Below are positions 53,471 through 62,165 of a stretch of 64,000 bases of DNA, piece after piece (position 1 is the first letter of the stretch; the number at the start of each line of letters is the position of its first letter). A program made the translations under genes and the position numbers. The notes beneath the pieces were generated by a model. That model worked only from the letters and a program-made list of their open reading frames with translations. It searched no databases and was not told where the DNA came from. This DNA comes from Halonotius roseus. Lineage in GTDB: Archaea > Halobacteriota > Halobacteria > Halobacteriales > Haloferacaceae. The stretch is taken from contig NZ_SESI01000001.1 in the NCBI RefSeq assembly GCF_006861655.1, forward strand, positions 322,328-386,327, in the 5' to 3' direction.

Positions 53471-53695
53471 AACTGTAGCTATTGTATCGAATGATTTAGC
53501 TCCATTGACTTCGCGGCCGACAGGGAACGTCACGCCAAACTGCAGGCCACAGCGTTATCGAACAAAAGTATGGAGACCATTCAACCAAATTTATCCGATT
53601 AGAGAAAACAAAACAATAGTAATCTGAGTTTAATAGCTTGACTGCGGTACTAATTCTCACAGTAGACTTATATTCAACCACTCTGTAAGAGGTGT
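53471..53695. other. A/T-rich intergenic region
   Basis: Markedly A/T-rich for this genome, with runs such as AACAAAAGT and AAAACAAAACAATAG. No gene is supported. Its right end carries ACTTATATTC (53666-53675), a TATA element 21-30 bases before ATG 53696. Confidence 0.45.
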
Positions 53696-53878
53696 ATGGC
53701 CACAGACAGCCTGATGATCGCGCTCACCCTGTATCGTTGTGGAACACTCACCTTCGGGCAGGCCGCGACCCGTGCCGGGCAGTCGCCGGAATCCTTCGCT
53801 CGCGTTCTTGACCGCTTCGATGTGCCGTACTGCACGGAACAGCCACCCACCGCACCACGCTCAGAACCAACAGTGTAG
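53696..53878 (+). CDS. Short UPF0175-like protein
   Basis: 60 residues: SLMIALTLYRCGTLTFGQAA with TRAGQSPESFARVLDRFDVP matches the helix-turn core of UPF0175 antitoxins (compare the gene at 29303), with a Pro-rich tail (TEQPPTAPRSEPT). The N-terminal strand region of full-length members is missing. TATA about 25 bases ahead. A gene of unknown type follows at 54029; no PIN-like toxin is present. Confidence 0.7.
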   Translation: MATDSLMIALTLYRCGTLTFGQAATRAGQSPESFARVLDRFDVPYCTEQPPTAPRSEPTV

Positions 53879-54028
53879 CCGAGCCGCGAAATCGGCTTGC
53901 GGGCCCAACAGCGAAAGCGGCTCACAGGCGAAGCGTTCAACGCCGAAGAAGCCACAGATATCAGTGGAGATAATTGAGGGCCGAATCTTTTGTACGTGGT
54001 ACTCCTTCTCACGAATGGAGGCACCCGT

Positions 54029-54346
54029 ATGACAGCATCCGTAACTGACCCCTGTGGCCGGCTCGAACTCCCACACGCCGAGGCATGGGCCGCCCACGCA
54101 ACCGTCGAGCACTGGCTTCGAGACGCCGTCGACCGCACCACTGTCGACGATGTGCGTATCGAACGGGTCTCTCGAATCCTTGACCGACTCGAAGCCGACG
54201 GGGTATTCACAACGGATGAGCTGTCACTGCTCTGTGAGCTGTGTCGTGACCGGCTGTCGGAGTCGGCAGCACCAACGCGGGATCACTCCTCGCTGCGGGC
54301 AGTCATCGACGCGGCTGAAACACAGCGTGAACGTTGCGCGCAGTAA
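54029..54346 (+). CDS. Hypothetical helical protein
   Basis: 105 residues from ATG 54029, preceded by a clear Shine-Dalgarno GGAGG (54017-54021), so it is probably internal to a transcript that begins before the UPF0175-like gene. All-helical with segments AEAWAAHATVEHWLRDAV, RVSRILDRLEADGVFTTDEL and LLCELCRDRLSESAAP. It may be the partner of the UPF0175-like protein, but no toxin motif can be seen. Confidence 0.65.
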   Translation: MTASVTDPCGRLELPHAEAWAAHATVEHWLRDAVDRTTVDDVRIERVSRILDRLEADGVFTTDELSLLCELCRDRLSESAAPTRDHSSLRAVIDAAETQRERCAQ

Positions 54347-54376
54347 CGCGGAAAACGAGACAGCGGTCGACCAACG

Positions 54377-57300
54377 TCAGGTTGTCCGCAGGTGATCCTG
54401 CTTCGGTTCGTACACCTCGCCTTTTCGCCGCAGCTTTTCGATCTCATCTTCGGCTTTGGAGGCATCCATCCCGATCTCATCGGCCCGATCTAATACTTCC
54501 TCGATCGGCGCGCCCTCCTCGAACTCCTCCTCGATATCGGTGATCAGCCCCTTGATGTTCTTGATCCGATCGCGTTGCGTCTTTGAGGTGCCTGTCTCGA
54601 CCACATCGGCGTCGAACTGGCCGGTTTCGGGGTCGACACCGATATCCTGGAGACACGAGCGGACGATATCGACCGACCGCTCGGCATCTTCGGCCTCGAC
54701 AGTATCCGAGAGTCGCACGCGCGCACTCGCCTCCGCCAGCCGGACGAGGGCTTCGAGTTTTCGGGCGGTGACCGGGATCGGCGCGTCCTCGTCGGCACCT
54801 TTCGATCGGAGGTCGACGTAGAACTCCCGGATCGTCGCCTTCGCCTCGTCGGTCATCGTCGGGAAACAGGAGCGTTTGGCGTGGGCGACGTATTTCCGTA
54901 GGAGCTCGGCGTCGATCACGGGGGCGACCTCCTCGGTCACGTCGTCGACCTGCTGTTGGGTGAACTCGGAGGTGGCGATCCGGTCGCGCTGGGTGTTGAG
55001 CTCCCCGGCGTAGTTCGTTTTCAGGATGTGGTCGGCCAGCTTGCCGTCGTGTTCGGGGTCGGGTTGGTCGGTGACGGTGAAGATGAGATCGAATCTGGAG
55101 ATCAGGGCGGGTTCGAGGTCGATCTGCTCGCCGATCGGTTCGTACTGGTCGAACCGGCCGTACTTCGGGTTGGCCGCACCCAGGAGGGAACAGCGGGATT
55201 TCAGGGTGGCGTTGATCCCGGCCTTCGAGATGCTGATCTTCTGCTGTTCGAGGGCCTCGTGCATCGCCGAGCGGTCGTCGCTGGCCATCTTGTCGAGCTC
55301 GTCGACCGCGGCGATCCCCTTGTCGGCCAAGACGAGCGCGCCCGCTTCGAGTGTCCACTGCTGGCCGTCGCCGAAGTCATCTTGCACAGCGGCGGCGGTG
55401 TTGTGTGTGACGAGACCGTTGCCAACGAAGTTGTGTGTCTCGGGGACGGTCAGGTCGAACACCTCCTTCTCGCCCGTGTTTTCGACGGCAACGACCTCAT
55501 CCCATCGCAACTCCGCGTTCACCACTTCACGGACGAGCGGTTCGGCGGGGCCGAGATCGATATCCTGCAGCATCGAGCGCGCCCTCGCCCGTCCAGGGTT
55601 GTCACCGCGGTGGATGTTCATGTAGTATTCCCCAGCCGACCCCTCAGCGGGGGCAAGTGTCGACCCGACCGGCATCGTTTCGCGCTGGCGTCGTTCAGTG
55701 CTGACGATCTCCTGTAGTGCCTCGGCTTTTGCCGTCGATGCAAAGCCGATGTTTCCTGCGTAGCGGTCGATATCCGCACCGTAGATTTCGATGTGGTGTT
55801 GGACGTGTTTGGATTCGATTGTCCCCCCGTTGGCGAGTTCGTACGTGCCACGCCGATCGCGTTCCCTGGTTTGTGCCCGGACGCCGTAGGTCTCCAACAT
55901 CAACTGCACCTGTTCGGCGAGGTCATCACTGATCGTCGACATGAGAACGCTCGACCCGCCGTCGTTGCGTGCCGAGACGGAGCCATCCGCGTCCATGAGG
56001 CCGCGGAGGAACGCATCCGCATGCTCCGCGGTGGTCAGCCGTGGATCGAGTGCCAGCCCGTCCTTCGGCGTCTGCATCCCGGCGTTGGCGAACAGCCGGG
56101 CAATCGTCGCACTGTTGGCCCGAATACAGGGCACTTTGTCCGCCTGCCGTTCGATATCGGGGCGTTTGTCGAACTTGGTTTCGAAGATATCGGCGGCGCG
56201 TTCGAGCAGCTGTGTGTCGCTGTTCGAGATCCGAACCATCCCGCGGTTGCCATCGCGGCGGTTCAGCGAGATATCCCCATCCCCAAAGACGAGCCCGAGC
56301 AGGTACATGAGATCCTCGTCGAACGTCTCCGGAATGGTGATGCTGTCGCCGTGTCTGAGCATCGCTCGCTCAATCGTGGCGTCCTCACGGGTCGCACCAA
56401 CCGCATTCAGCATCCGATCGAGTTTGTCCAGTGGGACGTGGCGGTTTTTGAGGTGGAGGTAGATGAAATTCTCCGAGAGGTCGAGTGCCGCCGCGGCGTC
56501 CCGCAACGAGCCGAACTCCGCTGTCAGCTCCTCGCGGAGGAACGCAACCGTCTCGTCGGCGAGGCGTACCTTCTCGGTCGTCAACTCCAAGAACTCCCGA
56601 ACGTCGATCTCCGAGCGGTCGAGGTCTGCGTACCGCGGTACTGCCACATACTCGCCGGGTTCGACCGCCGAGATTTCGATCCACTCCATCCCGTCGGAGC
56701 CACACGTCAGGACGGGCGTACTGCGGGATGCTTCGAGTTCTTTCCCGTGCGCCGTTTCGAGGCGTCGACACTCCTTTTTCGGCATTCTCCACGCGTGCGA
56801 TGACGTGTCGCTCTTCATCTCACCCGTCTCGCGGTCGAACGTCTGGAGCCCCACCTCCTTCTCGACAGCCGTCTCGTCGCTGACGGGGTCGGGTAGCTCA
56901 CTCGTCACGAGGTCTTGTATTTGCCTGAAACCCTCGTTCGTGTGTACAAGCGTGTCTCCTGTGACACACAGCCCCGCCGAACTGCTGCCCTTCCCCGAGG
57001 TGTAAACTGACCGGGGAGCGATATTTTCTATATATGACAGCATCTGGGACTTACCCGTACCCGGGTCACCGATAAGCAGCATATGCAGATCGCCACGAAT
57101 CCGTGAGCCGTCGGGGAGATTCTTCGTCACCCCGGAGAACAACTGGAGAATCATCGCCAGCTTCTCCTCCTCGTAGCCGTAGATCGCCGGCGCGACCGAG
57201 CCGACCATCTGGTCGTAGATATCGTCCTCGTTGGAGAGGGTGATGATCGTCTCGATGTCATCTTGCTCGATGTCCATATCCTCAAACTCCTCGTCCTCGA

Positions 57301-58048
57301 CGGTGATCGAGACACCGTCCATGTAGAGATCGAACAGCGAGGATTTCTCGTTGCCCTCCGACATCTGTTCGATGTGGAGGACGCCGACGGCGGTGACGTG
57401 ATCGCCGGGGGTGACCTTCCCGGTGATGTCGTCTTCGACGTTCATGTCGATGCTCTGTGGCGTCTCGCCGCCGCGCAGGCCTTCGGGGCTCTCCTGGACG
57501 CGGATCTTCTGGGCGTCGATAAACTCCGATTGGTCGAAGTTGATCCGGAACGGCCCCTGTCGCTCACAGCCCTGACACTCGTGGGGCTCCTGAAACTCGC
57601 CGTCCTGCTGTGGGATGTAGTTCATCGTCCCACACCGCTGGCACTCGAAGGCCGAATCCGTGATCTTCGGGCGCACGTCGGTCGCTTTGCGGACGATCCC
57701 CTGCACTGAGACGAGCTTGCCGATGTGGTTGTCGTGGACGCGGATGCCGCGGATGTCGACCGAGTCCGGAAGGTTCCGCAGCCGGACGTGGGCGTTGCCG
57801 AGTTTGACATCCGCCGGGAGATCGTAGAGTCGGAGGGCTTCCTCGGCGTACTCCTGGAGCTGGTCGGGCTGGGAGCGATAGTCCTCGGCGAGATCCGAAT
57901 CGAACTGGTAGAGGTCGTCGTAATCGATGTACAGCGATCGCTTTTCGTTGGGATACTGTTGGGCGAGCTGCCCGATCTCATCGCGGTAGTAGTTGCGGTA
58001 GAACTGGATGAACCGATCGGTGAGCTCCTGATTGGAGGCCTGCGCCAT
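54377..58048 (-). CDS. mcm: MCM replicative helicase with intein
   Basis: 1,223 residues from ATG 58048; about 700 remain after removal of a 523-residue intein (361-883). N-terminal domain with zinc motif CQRCG...CQGC (about 136-161), OB region and ATPase core: Walker A LLIGDPGTGKSQM (about 324-336), ALVLADKGIAAVDELDKM (Walker B), SRFDLIFTVTD (arginine finger), and a C-terminal winged helix. This is the ring helicase that opens replication forks. TATA TTTCATAACC (58072-58081, minus strand) predicts a leaderless mRNA. The longer frame to 58213 is upstream of that promoter and rejected. Confidence 0.96.
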   Translation of the reverse strand: MAQASNQELTDRFIQFYRNYYRDEIGQLAQQYPNEKRSLYIDYDDLYQFDSDLAEDYRSQPDQLQEYAEEALRLYDLPADVKLGNAHVRLRNLPDSVDIRGIRVHDNHIGKLVSVQGIVRKATDVRPKITDSAFECQRCGTMNYIPQQDGEFQEPHECQGCERQGPFRINFDQSEFIDAQKIRVQESPEGLRGGETPQSIDMNVEDDITGKVTPGDHVTAVGVLHIEQMSEGNEKSSLFDLYMDGVSITVEDEEFEDMDIEQDDIETIITLSNEDDIYDQMVGSVAPAIYGYEEEKLAMILQLFSGVTKNLPDGSRIRGDLHMLLIGDPGTGKSQMLSYIENIAPRSVYTSGKGSSSAGLCVTGDTLVHTNEGFRQIQDLVTSELPDPVSDETAVEKEVGLQTFDRETGEMKSDTSSHAWRMPKKECRRLETAHGKELEASRSTPVLTCGSDGMEWIEISAVEPGEYVAVPRYADLDRSEIDVREFLELTTEKVRLADETVAFLREELTAEFGSLRDAAAALDLSENFIYLHLKNRHVPLDKLDRMLNAVGATREDATIERAMLRHGDSITIPETFDEDLMYLLGLVFGDGDISLNRRDGNRGMVRISNSDTQLLERAADIFETKFDKRPDIERQADKVPCIRANSATIARLFANAGMQTPKDGLALDPRLTTAEHADAFLRGLMDADGSVSARNDGGSSVLMSTISDDLAEQVQLMLETYGVRAQTRERDRRGTYELANGGTIESKHVQHHIEIYGADIDRYAGNIGFASTAKAEALQEIVSTERRQRETMPVGSTLAPAEGSAGEYYMNIHRGDNPGRARARSMLQDIDLGPAEPLVREVVNAELRWDEVVAVENTGEKEVFDLTVPETHNFVGNGLVTHNTAAAVQDDFGDGQQWTLEAGALVLADKGIAAVDELDKMASDDRSAMHEALEQQKISISKAGINATLKSRCSLLGAANPKYGRFDQYEPIGEQIDLEPALISRFDLIFTVTDQPDPEHDGKLADHILKTNYAGELNTQRDRIATSEFTQQQVDDVTEEVAPVIDAELLRKYVAHAKRSCFPTMTDEAKATIREFYVDLRSKGADEDAPIPVTARKLEALVRLAEASARVRLSDTVEAEDAERSVDIVRSCLQDIGVDPETGQFDADVVETGTSKTQRDRIKNIKGLITDIEEEFEEGAPIEEVLDRADEIGMDASKAEDEIEKLRRKGEVYEPKQDHLRTT
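55400..56968 (-). other. Intein with LAGLIDADG homing endonuclease in MCM
   Basis: 523 residues from Cys361 (CVTGDTLVHTNEGFRQI) to Asn883 (NFVGNGLVTHN), followed by Thr. Extein sequence GKGSSSAGL joins TAAAV directly, a conserved loop after the Walker A motif. Splicing blocks are the N-terminal CVTGDTLV, and the C-terminal His-Asn. Two dodecapeptide motifs with catalytic Asp are intact: LLGLVFGDGDIS and FLRGLMDADGSV, so the endonuclease may still be active. Confidence 0.95.
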
Positions 58049-58147
58049 TGAGAGAGGCGTAGGTCGGCATCGGTTATGAAAGTCCGGTTCCCACACCCCC
58101 TCAACTGGGATCCGAGTTCTGTACCACCACCACAACAGTGCTCGAAC

Positions 58148-58183
58148 CGCTACACACGGTATGGTCGCTACACACGGTATGGT
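58148..58183. repeat. Perfect tandem 18-bp repeat upstream of mcm
   Basis: CGCTACACACGGTATGGT occurs twice without a spacer (58148-58165 and 58166-58183), 100-135 bases upstream of the mcm start. It may be a pair of regulator sites. The plus-strand frame over it (58076-58522) is a by-product. Confidence 0.75.
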
Positions 58184-58427
58184 GCCATCGCAGTCGACGA
58201 AAGCAGCGACCACACAGGCGCACGCAAACGCCTATATCGACGTTACCGGCAGCATCAGCAGGCTTACCGCGGTGACGTTCACCGCACCGCCGGGATCGAG
58301 ACACGACGGTTTGAGATATCGCTTGGATATTGCGCGTGCATCCAGCAAATCAAAACAATACACTATATGCCGTTTTTAGACCACATACATCTATTTTATA
58401 TACTTATAAAACAATATATGATTTGTG
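58184..58427. other. Intergenic, A/T-rich at the right end
   Basis: No gene is supported. TTTTATATAC (58394-58403) is a TATA element 25-34 bases before ATG 58428 and predicts a leaderless mRNA for the secreted protein. Confidence 0.5.
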
Positions 58428-58901
58428 ATGAACCTCGCACGGAGTCTGCAAGTGTTGGTCGTTGTCGGAGTACTTGTGAGCGCGGCGACCGGCGGTGTCG
58501 TCGCACAGTCGGACAGCGGTGACGCTGATCTGTACAAATCCTTGGAGAACATGGTGCCGATCTACAACGAGAACGCCGATAGCGTCGATCTCGGCCCGGT
58601 CTCCATTGCCGGCACGAATAACATCTACATCGAAGACGGTGAGTCGGTCGTCACCTACTCGATGGTCATCAACGATCAAAACCGCATTACGGCACTCAAC
58701 GACAGCCCCAGCGAGGCTGCAAAACGAAAGATCACCACGGATCGGGCGACGATCGAAGAGCTCACCAGCGCGAGCAACCCCGCACTCACCTTCCGGAACG
58801 GGGTCGCTAACGACGATATCGTGATCACCGGCGAAGACGGCCAGATCCTTGAGGGGGTCAAATGGGCGGTTCTCAACGCGCTCAAGGGCTTTTTCATCTG
58901 A
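58428..58901 (+). CDS. Secreted protein of unknown function
   Basis: 157 residues. A Sec-type signal peptide (NLARSLQVLVVVGVLVSAAT, cleavage probably after GGVVAQ) leads into a globular acidic domain of about 130 residues (DADLYKSLENMVPIYNENAD, NNIYIEDGESVVTYSMVI, RATIEELTSASNPALTFRNG). No transmembrane anchor or lipobox. I do not recognise the family. Confidence 0.65.
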   Translation: MNLARSLQVLVVVGVLVSAATGGVVAQSDSGDADLYKSLENMVPIYNENADSVDLGPVSIAGTNNIYIEDGESVVTYSMVINDQNRITALNDSPSEAAKRKITTDRATIEELTSASNPALTFRNGVANDDIVITGEDGQILEGVKWAVLNALKGFFI

Positions 58902-58989
58902 TCGCGGCTGTTCGAAGCTGCCAATGCGGCGGGAGACAGTCAGGCAAACCCCGAACGCCTATCCGTGCGTCACCCCTCAGATCGATCTA

Positions 58990-60162
58990 ATGCTTGACGG
59001 TGTCAACGTCGCACTGGGCGTCACGGGGAGTATCGCCGCGGTGAAAACCGTCGAACTCGCCCACGAACTCCGCCGACAGGGCGCGTCAGTCCGCGCGCTG
59101 ATGAGCGAGAGCGCGACCGGCGTCATCCACCCGTGGGCGCTGGAATTCGCCACCGAACACGATGTTGTCACCGAGATCACCGGCCGGGTCGAACACGTTG
59201 ATCTCTGTGGTCGGGAGGGCTGGGCCGACGTACTCCTTATCGCGCCCGCGACCGCCAACACGGTCGGCAAGATCGCCGGCGCGGTCGACGACACGCCCAT
59301 CACCACGGCGGCGACGACCGCCCTCGGCGCGGACGTGCCGGTCGTCATCGCGCCCGCAATGCATGAACCGATGTACGACCATCCCGGTGTCCTCGACGCC
59401 ATCGACCGTGTGGAATCGTGGGGCGTCGAGTTCGTCGATCCCAGAATCGAGGAGGGGAAAGCCAAGATCGCCACCGAGGAGGCCATCGTCACCGCCACCG
59501 CGCGGGCGACAACAACCCAAGACCTCGCCGGTCGCCACATCGTTGTCACCGGCGGGGCGACAAGCGAGGCGATCGATCCGATCCGCGTGCTGACCAACCG
59601 CGCGTCGGGCCGCACCGGCCGCGAGGTCGCCCGCGCCTGCCACATCCGCGGTGCTGAGGTAACCCTGATCCACGATGGTTCCGGGGTTCCGTACGCCGAT
59701 GTCGTCGAAATCGAGAGCGCGGCGGAGATGCTGGCCGCGGCCGACGCCGCCTGCGAGGACGCCGACGCGATGGTTTCGGCCGCGGCCATCGGCGACTACA
59801 CGGTACAGGAGGCCTCGGCAAAGCTCCGATCCGGGGAGGCTCGTACCATCGATCTCGAACCGACGCCGAAGGTACTCGACTCGATCCGACAGGGCCACCC
59901 TGATCTCACGATGGTCGGCTTCAAGGCCGAAACAACGGGCGACGACGAGGCCCTCTTCGAGCAGGCGACCGCGCTCCGCGATCGCGTCGACCTCGCCTTC
60001 GTCGTCGCCAACGACGCGACCGTGATGGGCGAGGCCGACACCCGCGCGCTGTTGGTCGATCGGGCGGCCGAATCGGTCGCCGACTGCGAGGTCGTCGAGG
60101 GATCGAAGCGGCTGTTGGGGGATCGGATCGCCACGCAACTCGGGGAGATCCTCGATTCGTGA
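58990..60162 (+). CDS. coaBC: CoaBC, phosphopantothenoylcysteine synthetase/decarboxylase
   Basis: 390 residues. The N-terminal CoaC flavoprotein (VALGVTGSIAAVKTVELAHE, the His in VEHVDLCG, APATANTVGKIAGA, and PAMHEPMY) decarboxylates the intermediate formed by the C-terminal CoaB ligase domain (VVTGGATSEAIDPIRVLTN, RASGRTGREVARA, AAIGDYTVQE, KVLDSIR). Both steps lead to 4-phosphopantetheine for coenzyme A. The start at 58990 gives the expected CoaC N-terminus. Confidence 0.96.
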   Translation: MLDGVNVALGVTGSIAAVKTVELAHELRRQGASVRALMSESATGVIHPWALEFATEHDVVTEITGRVEHVDLCGREGWADVLLIAPATANTVGKIAGAVDDTPITTAATTALGADVPVVIAPAMHEPMYDHPGVLDAIDRVESWGVEFVDPRIEEGKAKIATEEAIVTATARATTTQDLAGRHIVVTGGATSEAIDPIRVLTNRASGRTGREVARACHIRGAEVTLIHDGSGVPYADVVEIESAAEMLAAADAACEDADAMVSAAAIGDYTVQEASAKLRSGEARTIDLEPTPKVLDSIRQGHPDLTMVGFKAETTGDDEALFEQATALRDRVDLAFVVANDATVMGEADTRALLVDRAAESVADCEVVEGSKRLLGDRIATQLGEILDS

Positions 60163-60320
60163 TCGCCCTGGCACCGCAAAACTGAACAGCTGCCGGCGTA
60201 CACCACCCCAACTATCCAGATTCGGACGCCGACAGTGTGATTTCAAACCACAGTCGACCGGAGGCGGCCGAGATAAGAATAGTTTTGAGGCGTCCCCAAC
60301 TCCGTACAGTCAAGACCAGT

Positions 60321-60371
60321 ATGACGTTCGGACAACCCCCTCGTGTGCCGGACGGAGTGACCCGCGGATGA
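60321..60371 (+). other. 16-codon frame overlapping the mnhE start
   Basis: ATG 60321 opens MTFGQPPRVPDGVTRG and stops at TGA within the mnhE ATGA (60368-60371). It could couple translation onto mnhE, as at ilvB, but may be chance. Confidence 0.3.
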
Positions 60372-61546
60372 CGGCTCCCGCGTCGGGGATCGTCGTTCCC
60401 GTCAAACGTTCGCCGACCCTCCGCCAGACCGTCGGCTACGTGATCCAGCAGGCACTCGACGCCGACGGCGACGCCCCCGTCATCCACTTCGTCTCGGTTG
60501 CCTCCTGGCGCGCCGACGACCCCGGATCGGACGCCGACCGCCGACGGGCGACCGAGCTGCTCGAACAGGTCGAAACGTGGTCGCGGTTCGAACTGGAGGA
60601 GGCCGACGCCGACCCCGACGCGATCACCATCGAAACCGCGGTGATCGGCGACGACGACTACCTGTTCAGCCCGGCCGACTACGCCGAGCTGCTCACCGCC
60701 TACGGCGAGAGCCACGGTCTCGGTCACGTCGTCGTCGACCCCGAATACTCGCTTGTCGGCCACACGACACTGGTGGAGCCCCTGGAGTTCGAACTCCAGC
60801 AACGAAAGCTCTCCATCGAAGAGGCTCCCGTCGACCGGCCAACGCGCCGCGGCCGACTGACCGTTTCCTCGACCCCGGCGCGCTTCCTCACGCTGTTCGG
60901 CACCTCGTTTCTTTTCTATCAGATCCTTGGTGGCTTCAGCGGCCTCTTTGACATCGTGACCGGCCTTGCGACCGCGCTGGTCGTCGCTATCGCCCTCGAC
61001 AACGTGAGCTTCTACCGCGATCCGACGCTGGTGGAGTCGCCGAAACGCCTCGCACGCGGCGTGATCTACGTGCCGTATCTCCTCTATGAGATCGTCGTCT
61101 CGAACCTCGTCGTCGCCCGCGTGATCCTCGATCCGCGGCTCGATATCGACCCGCGGCTGACCAAAGTTCGCGTCTTCGTCGGCTCGGGGTTCCCGTTGAC
61201 GACGCTGGCAAACAGTATTACGCTGACGCCGGGAACGCTGACGGTGAAAGCCGACGATCAGGAGCTGTACGTCCACTCGCTGGTACCCTTCGCCCGCGAT
61301 GGGCTGTTCGACGGCGCGTTAGAACGCTGGGTTCGGTTCGTCTTCTATGGGCGAGAAGCCGCCCGCTTCCCCACGCCGCGAGAACGTGGCGACACCGAAA
61401 TCTTGCAAGATCCTGACGCGTCGTCGACAGCTGACGCGAACGCGGTCGCCGACGGCGGGGTCGATGTCGACGGCGACAGCGGTGTCGACGACAGCACCGA
61501 CATCGCTGACGATAGCGCGACTCGCTCACAGGAGGGCGAGCGATGA
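60368..61546 (+). CDS. mnhE: Na+/H+ antiporter subunit E with N-terminal UspA-like domain
   Basis: 392 residues in two parts. Residues 1-150 resemble a UspA fold (GIVVPVKRSPTLRQTVGYVI, APVIHFVSVASWRADDPG, HGLGHVVVDPEY). The C-terminal part is MnhE/MrpE (YQILGGFSGLFDIVTGLATA, RLARGVIYVPYLLYEIV, TTLANSITLTPGTLTVKADD) with about three spans, and an acidic tail. The fusion suggests nucleotide or stress control of the antiporter. First gene of an operon whose neighbours overlap by four bases each. Confidence 0.9.
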   Translation: MTAPASGIVVPVKRSPTLRQTVGYVIQQALDADGDAPVIHFVSVASWRADDPGSDADRRRATELLEQVETWSRFELEEADADPDAITIETAVIGDDDYLFSPADYAELLTAYGESHGLGHVVVDPEYSLVGHTTLVEPLEFELQQRKLSIEEAPVDRPTRRGRLTVSSTPARFLTLFGTSFLFYQILGGFSGLFDIVTGLATALVVAIALDNVSFYRDPTLVESPKRLARGVIYVPYLLYEIVVSNLVVARVILDPRLDIDPRLTKVRVFVGSGFPLTTLANSITLTPGTLTVKADDQELYVHSLVPFARDGLFDGALERWVRFVFYGREAARFPTPRERGDTEILQDPDASSTADANAVADGGVDVDGDSGVDDSTDIADDSATRSQEGER

Positions 61547-61848
61547 GCGTCGCCGACACCACGGTGATCGCCGGCTACACTGTCGGTGACGGCCTGCTGA
61601 TCGCGGCCGCGCTGTTCGTCACACTGGCCGTTGCGATGCTCTACCGAGCGATTCTGGGGCCGACCAATCAGGATCGCGTGCTCGCGGTCAACGTCCTCGG
61701 CACCAATACGGTCGTCATCCTCGCCTTGCTCGGTGCTGCCCTCGGCGAGCCGTGGTTCCTCGATATCGCGCTCGTCTACGCGTTGTTGAACTTCCTGATG
61801 TCGATTGCCATCTCGAAGTTCACCGTCGAGCGGGGTGGGGTCATATGA
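61543..61848 (+). CDS. mnhF: Na+/H+ antiporter subunit F
   Basis: 101 residues, three spans. MrpF features are AMLYRAILGPTNQDRVLAVN with VLGTNTVVILALLG and DIALVYALLNFLMSIAIS. The start overlaps the mnhE stop (ATGA) and its stop overlaps mnhG. Confidence 0.93.
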   Translation: MSVADTTVIAGYTVGDGLLIAAALFVTLAVAMLYRAILGPTNQDRVLAVNVLGTNTVVILALLGAALGEPWFLDIALVYALLNFLMSIAISKFTVERGGVI

Positions 61849-62165
61849 TCACCACCGCCCGTATTGGACTCATCGCGGTCTTCGTCGCGTTGGGCCTGTT
61901 TTTCACGTTCGTCTCGGCGACCGGCGTCATCCGCCTGCCGGACGTGTTCTCGCGGGCTCACACCGCCTCCCAAGCCGACACGCTCGGCGCGGGCTTTGCA
62001 CTCGCGGCTGTCGCGTTGACGATTGGCTGGGGGCCAACAGCGGTCAAGACGGTGCTGCTGCTGTTTTTCATCTTCGTCACCAACCCGACGGCCGCCCACG
62101 CCATCGCGCGAGCGGCCTACGAGGAGGGCGTCGAGCCCTGGACACGGGGGGATGAGCGACGATGA
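61845..62165 (+). CDS. mnhG: Na+/H+ antiporter subunit G
   Basis: 106 residues with three spans. MrpG signature: GVIRLPDVFSRAHTASQADT between spans one and two, then a hydrophobic FFIFVTNPTAAHAIARAA end. Overlaps mnhF and the next gene by four bases. Confidence 0.94.
   Translation: MITTARIGLIAVFVALGLFFTFVSATGVIRLPDVFSRAHTASQADTLGAGFALAAVALTIGWGPTAVKTVLLLFFIFVTNPTAAHAIARAAYEEGVEPWTRGDERR

Noticed and set aside
58076-58522. 148-codon plus-strand frame upstream of the secreted protein
   Set aside because: Runs through the mcm promoter and the 18-bp tandem repeat (peptide RYTRYGRYTRYG) into another frame of the next gene.
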